From Pyricularia pennisetigena (Eukaryota > Ascomycota > Sordariomycetes > Magnaporthales > Pyriculariaceae), in the NCBI RefSeq assembly GCF_004337985.1, contig NC_043743.1, forward strand, positions 1,265,366 through 1,329,365: a DNA stretch of 64,000 nt. The letters are read 5' to 3'. Under the pieces are notes generated by a model. It was not told the origin of the DNA, did not search any database, and was given only the letters and a program-made list of their open reading frames with translations. Within the stretch, counting starts at the first letter, position 1, and each line of letters starts with the position of its first letter. Positions 1 through 11,200 of this stretch are shown here, one piece after another. The position numbers and the translations under genes were made by a program.

Positions 1-154
1 ACTTGCAAGCAGGGAGGGAGGTTAGCTTTGTTTTGGTGTTTTGATACGTTTTATACCCAATGTAGCCTATGGACTTGCATCAAGTACAACCGAAACATCT
101 TTCAAGCATAGAGCCAAGGGTACACGAATCCTGCATTCAAGACACTGAACGACT

Positions 155-531
155 TCAATCCAGCAAGTCGACATACCCACTCCCCTCTCTCCTTGGCCTC
201 GAGGCCCTAAACAACAGGACCATTCCGAACATTATGGTGTCGACCTCCTCAAACTCTTTGTTCAGCACCTCCTCAAACTCCTCCCGCGTGTCGTTGATGT
301 TGTTAAAGATGCCCTTGCGGTTGTACAGCCTCAGGTACCAGCGGCTGAACCAGCCCGTGGCGTGCCTCTCGCCCAGTACCGTGCAACCCGACAGGACGCC
401 GTGGTCGGCCAGCAGCGTCTTGTACGTGGAGATGGCGCGCAGCTTGGCCGGCCCGCCGGGCACGCAGTGGAACAGGTTGAACATGCTGATCGAGTCGTAG
501 AGGCATGGCTTGCTGCTACAGCTACTGTTGC

Positions 532-564
<33 letters not shown>

Positions 565-997
565 CGCCGCCATCTCCGCCGGCCTTTTTGACCCGGGCAC
601 GCTCATCCTCCACCACGCTGCTCAGCACGGGCGGCAGGTCGGCGACGACGTCGGCCTCGACGCACGTCGTGGCGATGCCCGGCGCGGCGGCGCAGACTCG
701 GGCTTCTGACGCGCGGAGCGAGTTGCCGCTGATGTCGAGGAGGGTCAGGTGCTGGCGCTGGGCGGCGGCGCGGCGCCAGGGGCTGGCGAGGACCTTGGCG
801 GGCAGGTAGCCCGTGGCGACGCCGACATCGAGGTGGCGGCGCGAAAAGTTCTCGGCGAAGAATGGGAGGAGCACCGCGTCGGTAGGGCAGCCCCAGACGT
901 AGCGGAGGTTGAAGCCCAAGACGTAGTAGTCATACACCCAGGTCAGGAGGGTAGGGGAGTACACCGTGGCATAGACGCTGTCACGAGACGACGCCAT
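155..997 (-). CDS. SAM-dependent class I methyltransferase (small, single exon)
   Basis: Uninterrupted 280-residue reading frame with an ATG at 997 and no need for introns. After an aromatic-rich N-terminus it shows the glycine-poor class I motif I HLDVGVATGYLP (about residues 55-66), a motif II-like acidic strand (LTLLDISGNSL) and a later SISMFNLFHCVPGG segment, the order seen in fungal type 11/12 methyltransferases. Substrate is unknown; the family methylates small molecules. A run of about 15 serines and asparagines (residues roughly 144-160) interrupts the fold and is encoded by a CTG/CAG-type triplet repeat. It lies near a LaeA-like methyltransferase and a reducing PKS, so a tailoring role in that locus is possible but is inference. 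Fold assignment is fairly sure, function is not. Confidence 0.8.
510..570. repeat. Triplet (CTG/CAG) microsatellite inside the methyltransferase
   Basis: A near-perfect trinucleotide run on the + strand (GCTGCTACT...GCTGCTGCC). Read on the minus strand it gives the Ser/Asn-rich insert of the methyltransferase. Length is likely to vary between strains. Confidence 0.85.
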
Positions 998-2529
998 GTT
1001 GGAGAATATGAGTTTTTATTTTATTTTTTTTCCTCTCTTTGGCAACGCCGGGCTCTGCTTACTATGTCTGTGTTGAAACAAAGACGCGGACTGGAGGTTG
1101 GGATTCCCTGCTTTGGGTTATGCCCGGACATTGAGGTAGCTAGCTGTAAGTGCTGTAGCAGCCCACGCTCGATGCAAGAGAAAGATCGCTTATAGAATTC
1201 CAAAGAATGGAAGGCTTGCCATTCGTGCGTGGACACAACTGCTGCCCCAGTGAGATTTGCCATCTTCAGCCGGTTCAGGAGATATCCTTGGTCGCAATGC
1301 GCAGTTTTTCTCAAGCTTGAGATGAAAGCTTGTCAACCGACTTCCCTCTTGATTATTTGCAAGGGTCTTCCTTACTGCGCCCCCTGGCCATATACCCAGG
1401 ACATCTGATTGCCCAGATCGAAGCAAGGGGTCGCATCTGCATGGGGCAGTATGCATGACTCTTTCGCTTCGATGCGGCTAACAGCACCTCTGCGTGTTGG
1501 TCTTGTTTGAGCTGTTCCACAGTTGTATTGGGGTGTTCCCACGTTGCCACCCCAAGAGCTTCCACGGCAATCGGAGTCCCGAGTCAGCGTTAAGCATAAC
1601 GTTGCAAGCTATGTTTACCCAAGTAACTGGCATTAGTCATTGACGGGAGCTTTCGTCTTTTGGCTGTGTTTTTATTGCAACATATAATTTAAAAGGTGAC
1701 ATTTTGCACCTTAAGTTGACTGCAGTCACTGCTGATCCACCATCTCAACTAGCAGCGGTTGTTACATCCCGTTGACCCCGAAATTTCGCGATTTCAGTAG
1801 GCCCAAAAGAGAAGTGGACGAGTAGAAGTACCCTCAATCTAGGAGTTGAGGCTCCGGAGAGAATTGTGACACAACCAACCTTCCACCAATAGTAATCCCA
1901 CAAGGTTCCAAAAAAAAAAAAAAAAAAAAAAAAACGGTCGACGGGGTATCACACACATGATATGTCGTGGGTATATAACAGCGGTGAAGCTGCCTTGCTT
2001 GTGATATATGCATCAAAATGTATTGGACATGTTGACATGGGTATATTATGACCAATGATCAAAGGAGAGTGGAAACACAAGGAAAGATAAAACAGCCATC
2101 CTGAGCCAAGTATATTCCCAAAAACACCTGTTGTTGAGCGGTTGAGCACGAGGATGGAGCGCGTCGGTTGTAACCATTTGATAAATTCTGCTGTAGACGC
2201 ATGCAGGTTCTGGGCCCGCCGCCACGAACAACAGACCCGAACGTACAGTATGTTGGCCATCATTTGGACGGCTGTGGAACTGTGAAGGAGATGCTGGAGG
2301 AAGCAGCCGAGTCGCTCATTGGCTTCTGGCAGGAAACGGTCATTCTGAGAGGCCACCGGGGTTAGTGACCTGTAGCTTCCACTCTTGGCTGCGGCAAATA
2401 TGCGGTTGGTTCCTCCCAGTGGACACTTGGGGTTTATCTCCCGACAATCATGGTCCTCGGTAGGCTTACAGCTAACCGTAGTGGAGTGCCGGCTATGAAT
2501 TCGGAAATGATAAAGAAAACCTGGGGAAC
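998..2529. other. Intergenic, no supported gene
   Basis: This is the stretch between the small methyltransferase and the end of the LaeA-like gene. Short reading frames on both strands show no recognisable motif. A run of 25 A lies at 1910-1934. The minus-strand frame at 2046-2533 follows a possible GTGAGT donor at the LaeA-like stop codon, so a spliced C-terminal extension cannot be excluded, but its translation does not resemble the family. Confidence 0.5.
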
Positions 2530-3901
2530 TCACAAGGTCATGTAGGAATGGAACTTGGGATCAACGATTTCTTTCTTGACGTCGTCGATAAGATGATCAA
2601 GGGATTCCTGTGACCATCCCAAGGCCCCAAAAACCGGCATCGATAATGGCTCAAGTACGCTAAGCCAGTTCCTAGTCATCAAATTGCCAATGCGCTGCAG
2701 CCTCTTGCCTGGGTAGCAGGCGTTTGTCGGGGCCGCATATTTGTTTTCTTGTATGTTTATAAATCCAGTCAGTGCTAGTATGCGCCTGTACTCGAGTGGA
2801 TAGAACACAGATGAACCGAGCTCTCGAAGGCCTGTTCAGGAAAATAATTAACCCTGGTCACTGATTGTGTACAGTAGTATCGTCACTGAATTGTGGAGTA
2901 TATCCGGAAGATACGGACCTTTACGAAGTATCTTGTTCCATCTCATGAAGGCGCCGCCGTCCAGGGAATGATCCGGACTCTGTATGTGAACAATCCACTC
3001 TGTAAACTCGGCCCAACCCCCGGGGTTCAAATTCTGGTTCAAGAAATTGTCAGCAACCATTCTGTCACAAAGGGGCTGTGGATCATCTCACAGAGTATAT
3101 GGATTCGACCAGGTGGCCCTTTGCCTGCATGTCTCCTAACATGCGGACGTGGATCAGGTCAAATCCCTCTTCAAACTCCCAATCCTTGGTCGCGTCCATG
3201 ACCATAAAGGTGCAGTTTTTTGGCTTGGACGAGTGAGGCCTGACATACTCAATGTCGATGCCTATTACTGTAGTCTGTGGGTGTCGTTCCGCTGCAGTCA
3301 ATTCAATACGAATACGTAGGATAATTGTCAGTCATGGTGTGCCCTGCCAAAGTTATGCATGTCTGTGGAGCCTCGGCTATTCGGGAGATAAATCTTGCAG
3401 TGACATGTCAAAACTAACCATATTCCTATGCATTAAAGTCATGTTAGCCACAGGTGACTTTTTGCGGACTATTTGATAGACATCTTCTGTACACATATGC
3501 ATGTGGAGCGCATGATGTAGTGCTGCCTATAATGGGGGGTGGGGGTGGAGAAAAACGGGGTTTGGGCCCACTTACTATTGCCCACGTTCCAGGTCCTGTA
3601 CCAACATCCAACACTCTCCTGGGATTGGACACCGGTGCCAAATGGTACTTGTCTTCAAACAGGTCTAATACGACTCTGTGCTGGATTTCTGATGGTCCAA
3701 TCTCGTTAGCGAGCTGCACACTGGAGGAGCCGACGGGACTTGAGAGTCAGTCATCCGTCGAAGGCCTACGAGTACGTACCATTTCTGTCGTGTTCTCGCT
3801 TCAAAGTTTGTGGCAGGTTAGTTTCCATTGGAATGGTATGCAGTGTGAATGGACACGCGGGCCTCATCCTACCTCATCATTGGGGAGGTGGCCATATCTC
3901 G
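2530..3901 (-). CDS. LaeA-like SAM methyltransferase, multi-exon with micro-exons; 5' end unresolved
   Basis: Conserved family landmarks appear in order: RYGHLPNDE, the LDVGTGPGTWAI SAM motif, VIGIDIEYV, DLIHVRML, NLNPGGWAEF and an ALGWSQESLDHL helix near the C-terminus. My phase-consistent exons are 3901-3873 (29 nt), 3798-3776 (23), 3720-3576, 3425-3419 (7), 3291-3125, 3075-2919 and 2831-2530, ending at a TGA. The 3124-3076 intron (49 nt) would be GC-AG. The 3776 donor (GTACTC) is weak. The 7-nt exon restores WAIEYAERHP, a typical family string. Upstream coding is not settled: a GTGAGT donor near 3982 has the right phase, and a Ser-rich exon at 4743-5006 may belong here. Family members range from global secondary-metabolism regulators (LaeA) to orphan or cluster methyltransferases; proximity to the PKS fits but does not prove a role. 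Confidence 0.7.
3419..3425 (-). other. Putative 7-nt micro-exon of the LaeA-like gene
   Basis: GAATATG sits between an ATAG acceptor and a GTTAGT donor on the minus strand. It enters in phase 0 and leaves one base that completes GCG with the next exon, giving I-E-Y-A-E-R where LaeA-like proteins have an acidic/aromatic helix after the SAM motif. Flanking introns would be 150 and 127 nt. Confidence 0.5.
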
Positions 3902-4742
3902 CTGCAAGGGATTAAAACTTGGTTAGCACCGGTTTAGGCAGGCCGGCGGCTCGGAAAGAAAAGAAAAGATGTCGTTTTCAACTCACGCGCCGAAGCTCCT
4001 AGTTTCTTGGACAAGTACCGGAAGAATCTCTTGGTAGAGGACTTTTTTGGTTTTTGTACTCTGCCATATTCGTTAGTGATATGGCCGTGGTCAAAAACAT
4101 AAAAAAAAAAAAAAAAAAAAAAGCGACATGCACCAAGCGCGATGGCATGGATAAAAGCGTACGGTTCGACGGTTTTGCTTGGGCTGGCCTCATCGGATTC
4201 GTCGGAATCTACCTTGGGCCAATAATCGCCCGCCTTTTCCCGCGAAGTCAGTTGGTGTCAGCTATTCATTCAATTTTGAACCTCATACTTGATGGCTAAG
4301 GTGGGGCGCGCATGCATATTGATCCACATGCACATCCTATTGTTGGTTGGCTGCACTTTCGGGTGCCTTGCAACTACAACTGCATTGATTGGCAAAAGCA
4401 AAAGGCGGCCACAACGGTGGTGCATTGTTAGGGTCGGCGGTGTGCGTGTGCGTGTGTGTGTGTATTTGTGGAGGTGAATGAGGGGGCGATGCGAAAAGGG
4501 TTGGATATGAAGATGATCATCCCGCGATTTGGCCCTACCGTACGACTTGTTTGGTCGGCACTTGCCCATTGGCAGCAGAGCTAGCGAATATTGAGACCTC
4601 GATAGCGATTGCGCTACTGAGCGGCATGTTGGGAGCGAGGGAGGCAGCAGACTTGGGGGAGCGCATGAAAAGAGGGGAGGAAAATAAAACAAAAACAAGA
4701 TAAAAATAAACAGTAGACAAAAATAAACGTCACATTACATAC
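3902..4742. other. Upstream flank of the LaeA-like gene; no clear exon
   Basis: It contains a run of about 22 A (4101-4122) and a GT-rich microsatellite (about 4437-4463). A minus-strand frame ending at a GTGAGT donor near 3982 could be an upstream exon of the LaeA-like gene, since its phase fits the 3901 acceptor. No start codon or family motif in it is convincing. Confidence 0.4.
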
Positions 4743-5006
4743 CAGCACAGATGAGCCAGACGAGAACTGAGAGTAACTGCCAGAATCTGTAGGCGCTCGA
4801 TTTCCAGAGCCATAAGAGTCCGGCCTCTCGGTGTTGCTTCCATAAGGGTTGCGATGCTGCGGGGTAGGCGTAGCGGCAGCTGCCTCTCTATCAGCCGCTT
4901 TGCTGCTGCTCCAGCGCCGCTCCGTGTCCAAGATCGACCACGTCGTAGATGCCGTCTGGGGAGGGTGCTTGTCGTCGCCCTCCAACGCCGCCGAGGCGCT
5001 TTCCAT
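4743..5006 (-). CDS. Ser/Tyr-rich open exon: possible 5' exon of the LaeA-like gene or a separate small gene
   Basis: An ATG at 5006 opens 88 codons that stop exactly in phase 0 at a strong GTATGT donor (4742). The peptide is hydrophilic and low complexity, ending TDSGSYSQFSSGSSVL. Many LaeA-like methyltransferases begin with such a Ser/Asp-rich leader before an ENGRxYH-LPNDE segment, and the LPNDE exon lies 840 bases further along the same strand. The intron would be unusually long (about 640 nt or more). The exon could equally start an unrelated small gene whose second exon lies at about 4535-4720. No domain recognised. Confidence 0.35.
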
Positions 5007-8000
5007 CACGGGCAATGCACGTGAGACGGCAAGGTGGGCGTCGCAAGAAAACAAAAGAAGCAACTTTCCAAAACGATTGGGATTCAATCGCTTGGCAGAA
5101 TTTCTCCCTCGAGGGCCCCGTGCTCTTTCGTCCTATGCTCTCTTAATCCGAATTCGAAAAAGGCTAGATTCTTGTGAAGAAGATGCCCTTTTAGGATTTT
5201 GACTTTGTTATCGTCCAGTGGTTGAATGAACGGGTGCGGTTTTCTCGTTGGTAGACAAGCAAAGAAAAAGATTGAGTCCTTGTCAACTCTATCTTTATCT
5301 GATCCGCCGTCGTCGCACGTCAGGAGAAAAGGTGGTCAGTCGCTTGTGCGACGACGAGAGCTATATCTCGTCTCTTGTTCTCTCGTCGTGACTCTCTTTC
5401 GGTCTTGGATTTGATGGGCTCTGTCCTTTTGGCGGCTGTTGGGCGCAGGCCGACACCTTCGCAATGCCGTAACGTAAGTAGCCGTCGCTCTTTGAGTGCC
5501 CGGTTTGATCCTCGACAGCGGATCCGTGTCGACAACAATTCAGAAACCGGGCGACGGCCTCCACCGGTGCAGCAGCTGGATAAAGTGATATAGAATTTTT
5601 CTTTTTTCAATGCACATGTCCCGTAGTTTATTTAGGTCTTTTTTTTTGTAGGTTGCGTTTGTTCTCTTTGTTTTCTTTTAACTTTTCCCCCCCTGCCTTT
5701 CTTCTTCTTTTATGTATCGCAAGGGGATGCGCGCCTGGGACCGCCTTTTTGTCATTTACGACCTTTCACACCGAGCAGGCCTGGATTCCCTCCACATTTC
5801 GGAAACTCTAAAATCTTTTTCTCCTTATTCCCCTTTTTTTCCCTTCCCTGTTATGCGCACGAACAATTACACCCCGATGGACAAGGGTTGGATTGCTCTC
5901 CCGGACTGGATTGTTTTCCAGCGACGTGGATCTGCAACAAAGACATGACATCGTGCGCAACGGGGAACCCGATGTTTGGGCACACACACAAACACACACA
6001 CACACACTCGCGGGCAAGTTGGCGGTTGGGAGATAAAGCATTTTATCACCTCCCGCACAGTACAGTGTTATCTAAACAAGCTGCATTGACGAGTAGGAAA
6101 CATAAAACTTTCACTTGATTCACGAGAAAAAGAATTGAAGAGACTCAAGAACAAATCAAACATAATAAAAATTGGCGAATAACATCGCACACATTACACT
6201 TGAGCCTTTTGTCAGCAGGTATTTGTTTCGACCACAATAACTTCTAGCCGGCAGTCCGTGTTGGGTACCTACCGTTCTCCATACCTTCCCTTGGTTGTAC
6301 CTCGTGGAGTTAAGAACAACAAGTGGAGCCAACGCTTGTTGAAACTAATGCCGGCATGGCGTTTGATGCTATGCTTCACTAAAATAGCGACTAGCGTCAT
6401 TCCTCTTTTGAGCTGAGCTGAACTGGCCAAGCTGGTGTTCCCAGATATTTTCTGTACGTACAAGAGCAGTAAGTGTACTGCGTAAACTTGGTGAAACCCC
6501 CCCACATCGGATCTATTTTCTGTTCGGTTTAATTTGTGCACAATATTTCATGTAGTCCACCCGGCTAGTATCGTATTGCAGATCCTTGTCAACAATATAT
6601 TTGCCGGCTGGCAGGCACACACACAATCCTAAATGCTCGTTGGTCAACCACTACTCTGGAGTGGGGGAATTGAGGTCCCTGCAGGGAAAGACCTGCCTCA
6701 TTCAAGGCACAAGAACCAACTTTCCCCAAATCGCGTCGCCTTATGTACGAATAATTAATTGCCTACGTGGTAGCAAATGCCTGCATCTTCTGTAATTGTT
6801 TGATTTTTGGCGCACGCGTCTCTCGCCTCGGCAGCAATTTGCGTATCCATCCAGTCGGCCCAGTACGGTACGACTGCCCTGCATGCCTTACCAACGATCA
6901 ATGCTACGAGATTGGTTTTGCAGCCGTTGCAACAATTCACCCGATATCGCAAAGATGTTATACTAATCTGCTGCATATCCAACCAGGGCACTGATCTCAT
7001 TATAGACCTTGCGTTATCACGTTGTCACCTGCACACTCTTTGTCGGCGGCAGTAAATGCCGGGTGTTCCTTGTTTTGCGGCACATCCTTCTTCCCCTTGC
7101 TTTTCCAGAAGCAGCAGCAGCCGGTGGGGAGGCCAACTTCATTGATTGTCAACACCGGAGGCCTGTAGGTAGCTGACACGAATTTCTGCACGCACGTTGC
7201 AGATTTCAGGCGACGCTCAAGAAGCATCTCGAACAAAAGTCAGCTTCCCCACTAGTCTAGGACTCGGTTGGTACCGCCGGGTATGCCAGCGACAATGACC
7301 CAGAGATATCCGGTTGTGCGAATAACGACAAGATGCCACTCCCACCAATAGTATTATTCCATTTTTTTTTTCGCGAGTTCCGTTAGACTTGTCCGTCGAT
7401 GACAAGTTTTTCCTTTTCGCTGCCCTCAGGTGAACCCTTGCCACAATTCACTATGAAAAGATGTCCAGCCTCTATTCCTACCAAACTCTCCGTTTCGACG
7501 TCTATTTACGGCGGAATGCACCAAGGCTATTTTGAACAATGGCAGTATGCCTGTCCAGACTCTTGGTCTGGAGAAGTTTTCGTTTTCTGGAAGCTCGGAA
7601 GGTTCGGGGCTGTCATGGAGACCAAAAGTAGCAACCTTCCTGTTGGGATTTTGCAGTATCAGACCATGCTGGCAGTTCCCACTCTTCTCCGCAGGTGACT
7701 GCTGTTGGCGTCTCTCGTGAGCTTTCACACTTTTTGAACCAGGGGTTGGTTTCTTGGCAAGCACGAGAAATGCCAACATTGTCGCTCGACAGGAGTCCCC
7801 CATGAGGAGTTTCTCATCAGCATCACTGAATAGGAAAGTGGGCCGAAATAGGTGGACGATGGAGCTTCAGTGCTCAATATCAGGGAGCCTTTCGAGACCA
7901 CATCCCATCAGAGCCAGCGGCTAAAGGCTCCCGTGGGCAAGAGGGGCCGAGAATAACAGAAACACTACAGTAGACCAATAGGTCAACCAGTTCTGCGTTT

Positions 8001-8232
8001 TACCCAAATGCGAACTAGTGACATCCAGATTTAATGGGACTCGATTGTGAGTTCGATTCAATGCATATCCAAGCAAGCCTTTCCCTGTCTCTGGCCCCCT
8101 GATCAACATCAACCTCGTCCTCTATGGCAAACCAAAAGAACTCTTGATTTATATTAGCAACTGATATCGACATATCTTTAACTATATTCTGTGCTTGCTG
8201 CCAGCGTTTGACTCCGTATCTCCTTATGAGTA
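5007..8232. other. Long intergenic region upstream of the PKS
   Basis: No reading frame here has a recognisable domain; the longest (minus strand, 7426-7803, 125 aa) is unremarkable. A CA dinucleotide repeat lies at 5981-6008. The last few hundred bases before 8233 must hold the PKS promoter and are moderately AT-rich; I cannot name a regulator site with confidence. Confidence 0.5.
5981..6008. repeat. CA dinucleotide microsatellite
   Basis: About 14 CA units with one A interruption. Confidence 0.9.
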
Positions 8233-11200
8233 ATGGATGACACGCCTATAGCCATTATTGGCTTGGACGCCAGATTCCCTGGCGATGGAGATACTGCAGA
8301 GAGCTTCTACGAATTTTTGCTGGCCGGCCGCTCGGCACGCACCGAGATACCCCGGGAGAGGTACAATGCCGACGCGTTCTGGCACCCGGACGGCAACAGA
8401 AGTGGCGCTGTAAGTCGCCGGCTGATCAGGAGCAAATATTTCGAGAGAAAGGAGATCTCCATTCATGAGATTATGGCCCATGCCACATTTGGATTAGGCT
8501 TGACTTACAGCTGACTCCTAATTCAACAGACGAGGACTCGAGCCGCACACTTTCTCAAGGGAAGCATATCTGCCTTTGATGCACCACTCTTCTCCATTCA
8601 GCCTACGGAGGCGGCCGCAATGGACCCCCAGCAACGGGGAATACTCGCGAGCGTCTACAGAGCACTCGAGAATGGCAAGTTCCCCCTTGGTTCAGTGATG
8701 CTAAGCACGAATCACCCCTCATTATGAAAGTGTCCGAGCTAATATTCTTGTTGATCAGCCGGCATACCGATCGAGAAAGCTGCGGGAAGCCAAACGGGAG
8801 TCAGTAAATATTGAGATGAATCTAGCTTGTGTGGTAACTAATACGCTCATCTTTATCAGGTCTTTGTTGGATGCATGTACTCCGACTACGATCGGATGAC
8901 AGTCAAAGACCTCGACAGGCCCACAGCATATGCTGCCTTGGGTACCGTCTATAGCATGCTGAGCAACAGGGTATCCTGGTGCTTTGATTTCCGTGGGCCC
9001 AGCATCACTGTAGATACTGCTTGCTCGAGTAGTTTGGTAGCTTTGCACCAGGCATGCAACTCTTTGAAGCTACGCGAGTCTTCCATGGTTAGCTGACTTT
9101 ATCATTTCGGTGTTAATGGGCCTCTCTCTGGGTGGGAAGCAACAGATAGACTAATCTCGTTTCTTAAATAGGCCGTGGTTGGGGGCTGCAACCTGATCAT
9201 CTCCCCAGAGTTTGCGTTGCTACTTGATGCGGCTGGTGTTCTCGGCCCCGATGGAAAGTCGTACAGCTTCGACCATCGCGGAAATGGCTACTCGCGCGGA
9301 GAGGGCTTTGGTGTCGTTATCCTCAAGCGACTGCCAGATGCGCTCCGCGATGGAGATGTCATCAGGGCTGTCATCCGCAACTCGGGGTCCAACTCGGATG
9401 GAAGATCTCCAGGCATCGCCCAACCAACAAAGGCGGCCCAGGCAGCTTTGATAAAGCAGGTCTACGCAAACGCGGGACTCGACCCATCAGTCACGCGCTT
9501 TTTCGAGGCGCACGGAACGGGCACAGCAGTTGGCGATCCCATCGAGGCGAGCGCAATCGCCGAGGTCTTTGCAACCCACCGCTCCCCAAAATCCCCGTTG
9601 TGGGTGGGCGCATTGAAAAGTAACATAGGTCATCTCGAAGGCGCTGCAGGTGTTGCCGCAGTGATCAAGGGTGTCCTCACGCTGGAACACGGCGTCATTC
9701 CTGCAAACACCTGGTTCGAACGCAAAAACCCAAAGATATTGGATTCTTGGCACCTCAAATTCCCAACAGAGCCCGTAGTCTGGCCGCAGCCTGGCCTTCG
9801 ACGCATGTCAATAAACTCGTTTGGCGTGGGAGGATCCAACGCTCACGTCGTCATGGACGATGCCTTGCACTTTTTACAGACGTACAGTTTGGTTGGAAAC
9901 CATCGAACAGTCGCACTGCCGAGACTACCTGGGAGCTCGAACACCCGCCGCATCGTCTCTCAAGGGGTTTCTGGCGTGGAATCCACAGACTCGGACTCAG
10001 GGTTCAAGACTCCAGATGGCACACACTCGCCAGACTCGATTCCCGAGCACTCAAAAGACATCAAATTCAACCCTAGCTGTACGAATGCATATACGCCACA
10101 GACAGCAGACGATATTCAACAATCTAAGCTATCAGTGGTTACTTGCCCCGAGGCCTTGTCCTCAAGCCTTTCAGGTCTGGCTATTTCCGAGCAAGGCGAG
10201 CGACAGTCGCAGCTTTTCGTCTTTTCCTCATCCGATAAAGATGGTGTCTCGCGTGTTGTGGACCAACTAGCCGATTATGTGGCCAAAAAGACAAAAGGAT
10301 ATAGGCCAAACACGCTGGATCAGTCCAAATTTCTCCGGGATCTAAGCTATACCCTGGCTTGCAAAAGGACCCGTCACGCTTGGAGGTCTTTTGTCGTCGC
10401 CAGGACTCAGCCATCGCTGTCCGCCATGCTTCAAGAGAAGCCGTTGGCGACGAGGGCTGCCAGTGAGCCGCAGCTCGCTTTCGTCTTTACCGGGCAAGGA
10501 GCCCAATGGCCCGCCATGGGAAGAGGTCTGATGATATATCGTGCTTTCAGAGAGAGTTTGTATGCGGCAGAAGAATACATGACGCAGATACTTAGGTGTC
10601 CCTGGTCACTCACGTGTAAGGCACCTTTTCCCAAATCTCGTACCATAACAACTGCCGGCCCAAAAGATCTGGTCTGGTCCGAAAATATGCTTTACTGACG
10701 AAAGTTATATCTTTCAAGACGAACTTTGCAAGGAGGAAGGGGCATCGCGCATCAATGATGCGGAATTCAGCCAGCCAATCTGCACCGCCCTCCAGGTGGC
10801 GCTTGTCGATCTACTTCAAACATGGAAAGTCAAACCGCATGCCGTCGTGGGTCACTCCTCGGGGGAGATTGCCGCGGCCTATGCTGCTGGACAGCTCTCA
10901 CGACAGTCAGCATGGCGCATTGCATATTATCGCGGCAAGCTTTCGGCCAAGCTGATCCGGTCCCTGAAGCCCCACGAAAAACAACAAGACGCGCGCGTGC
11001 AAAAGACGGGCATGGTTGCGGTCGGGCTTGATAAGGACGAGACGCTCGCAGCCATCAGCAGAGTCGACAGCCTCGTCCCTGAGGGTACGCTGGAGATTGC
11101 TTGCCTGAACAGCCAGGAAAGCCACACCGTAAGCGGTGATATGGCAAAGCTGGACGCGCTTGTTGAGTTGTTGAAGAGCAAAAAAGTGTTTGCGAGGAAG

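Noticed and set aside
1910..1934. A runs as tails of a SINE-like retroelement family
   Set aside because: The sequences upstream of the different A runs share no visible similarity and no target-site duplications are obvious.
2046..2533. C-terminal extension exon of the LaeA-like gene
   Set aside because: A GTGAGT donor exists at the stop, but the translated continuation has no similarity to the family end and the TGA gives a plausible C-terminus.
5200..5280. tRNA-like string (TCCAGTGGTTGAAT)
   Set aside because: No matching acceptor stem, no B-box (GGTTCRANNCC) at the right distance. No convincing tRNA, rRNA or CRISPR array seen by eye anywhere in the window.
7426..7803. 125-aa minus-strand frame upstream of the PKS as a cluster gene
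   Set aside because: No motif, no splice-supported extension and an ordinary chance length for this base composition.
10616..10718. Apparent frameshift or stop splitting the PKS after the KS-AT linker
   Set aside because: A GTAAGG donor and TTTCAAG acceptor remove it in phase and restore the AT sequence, so it is an intron, not a break.
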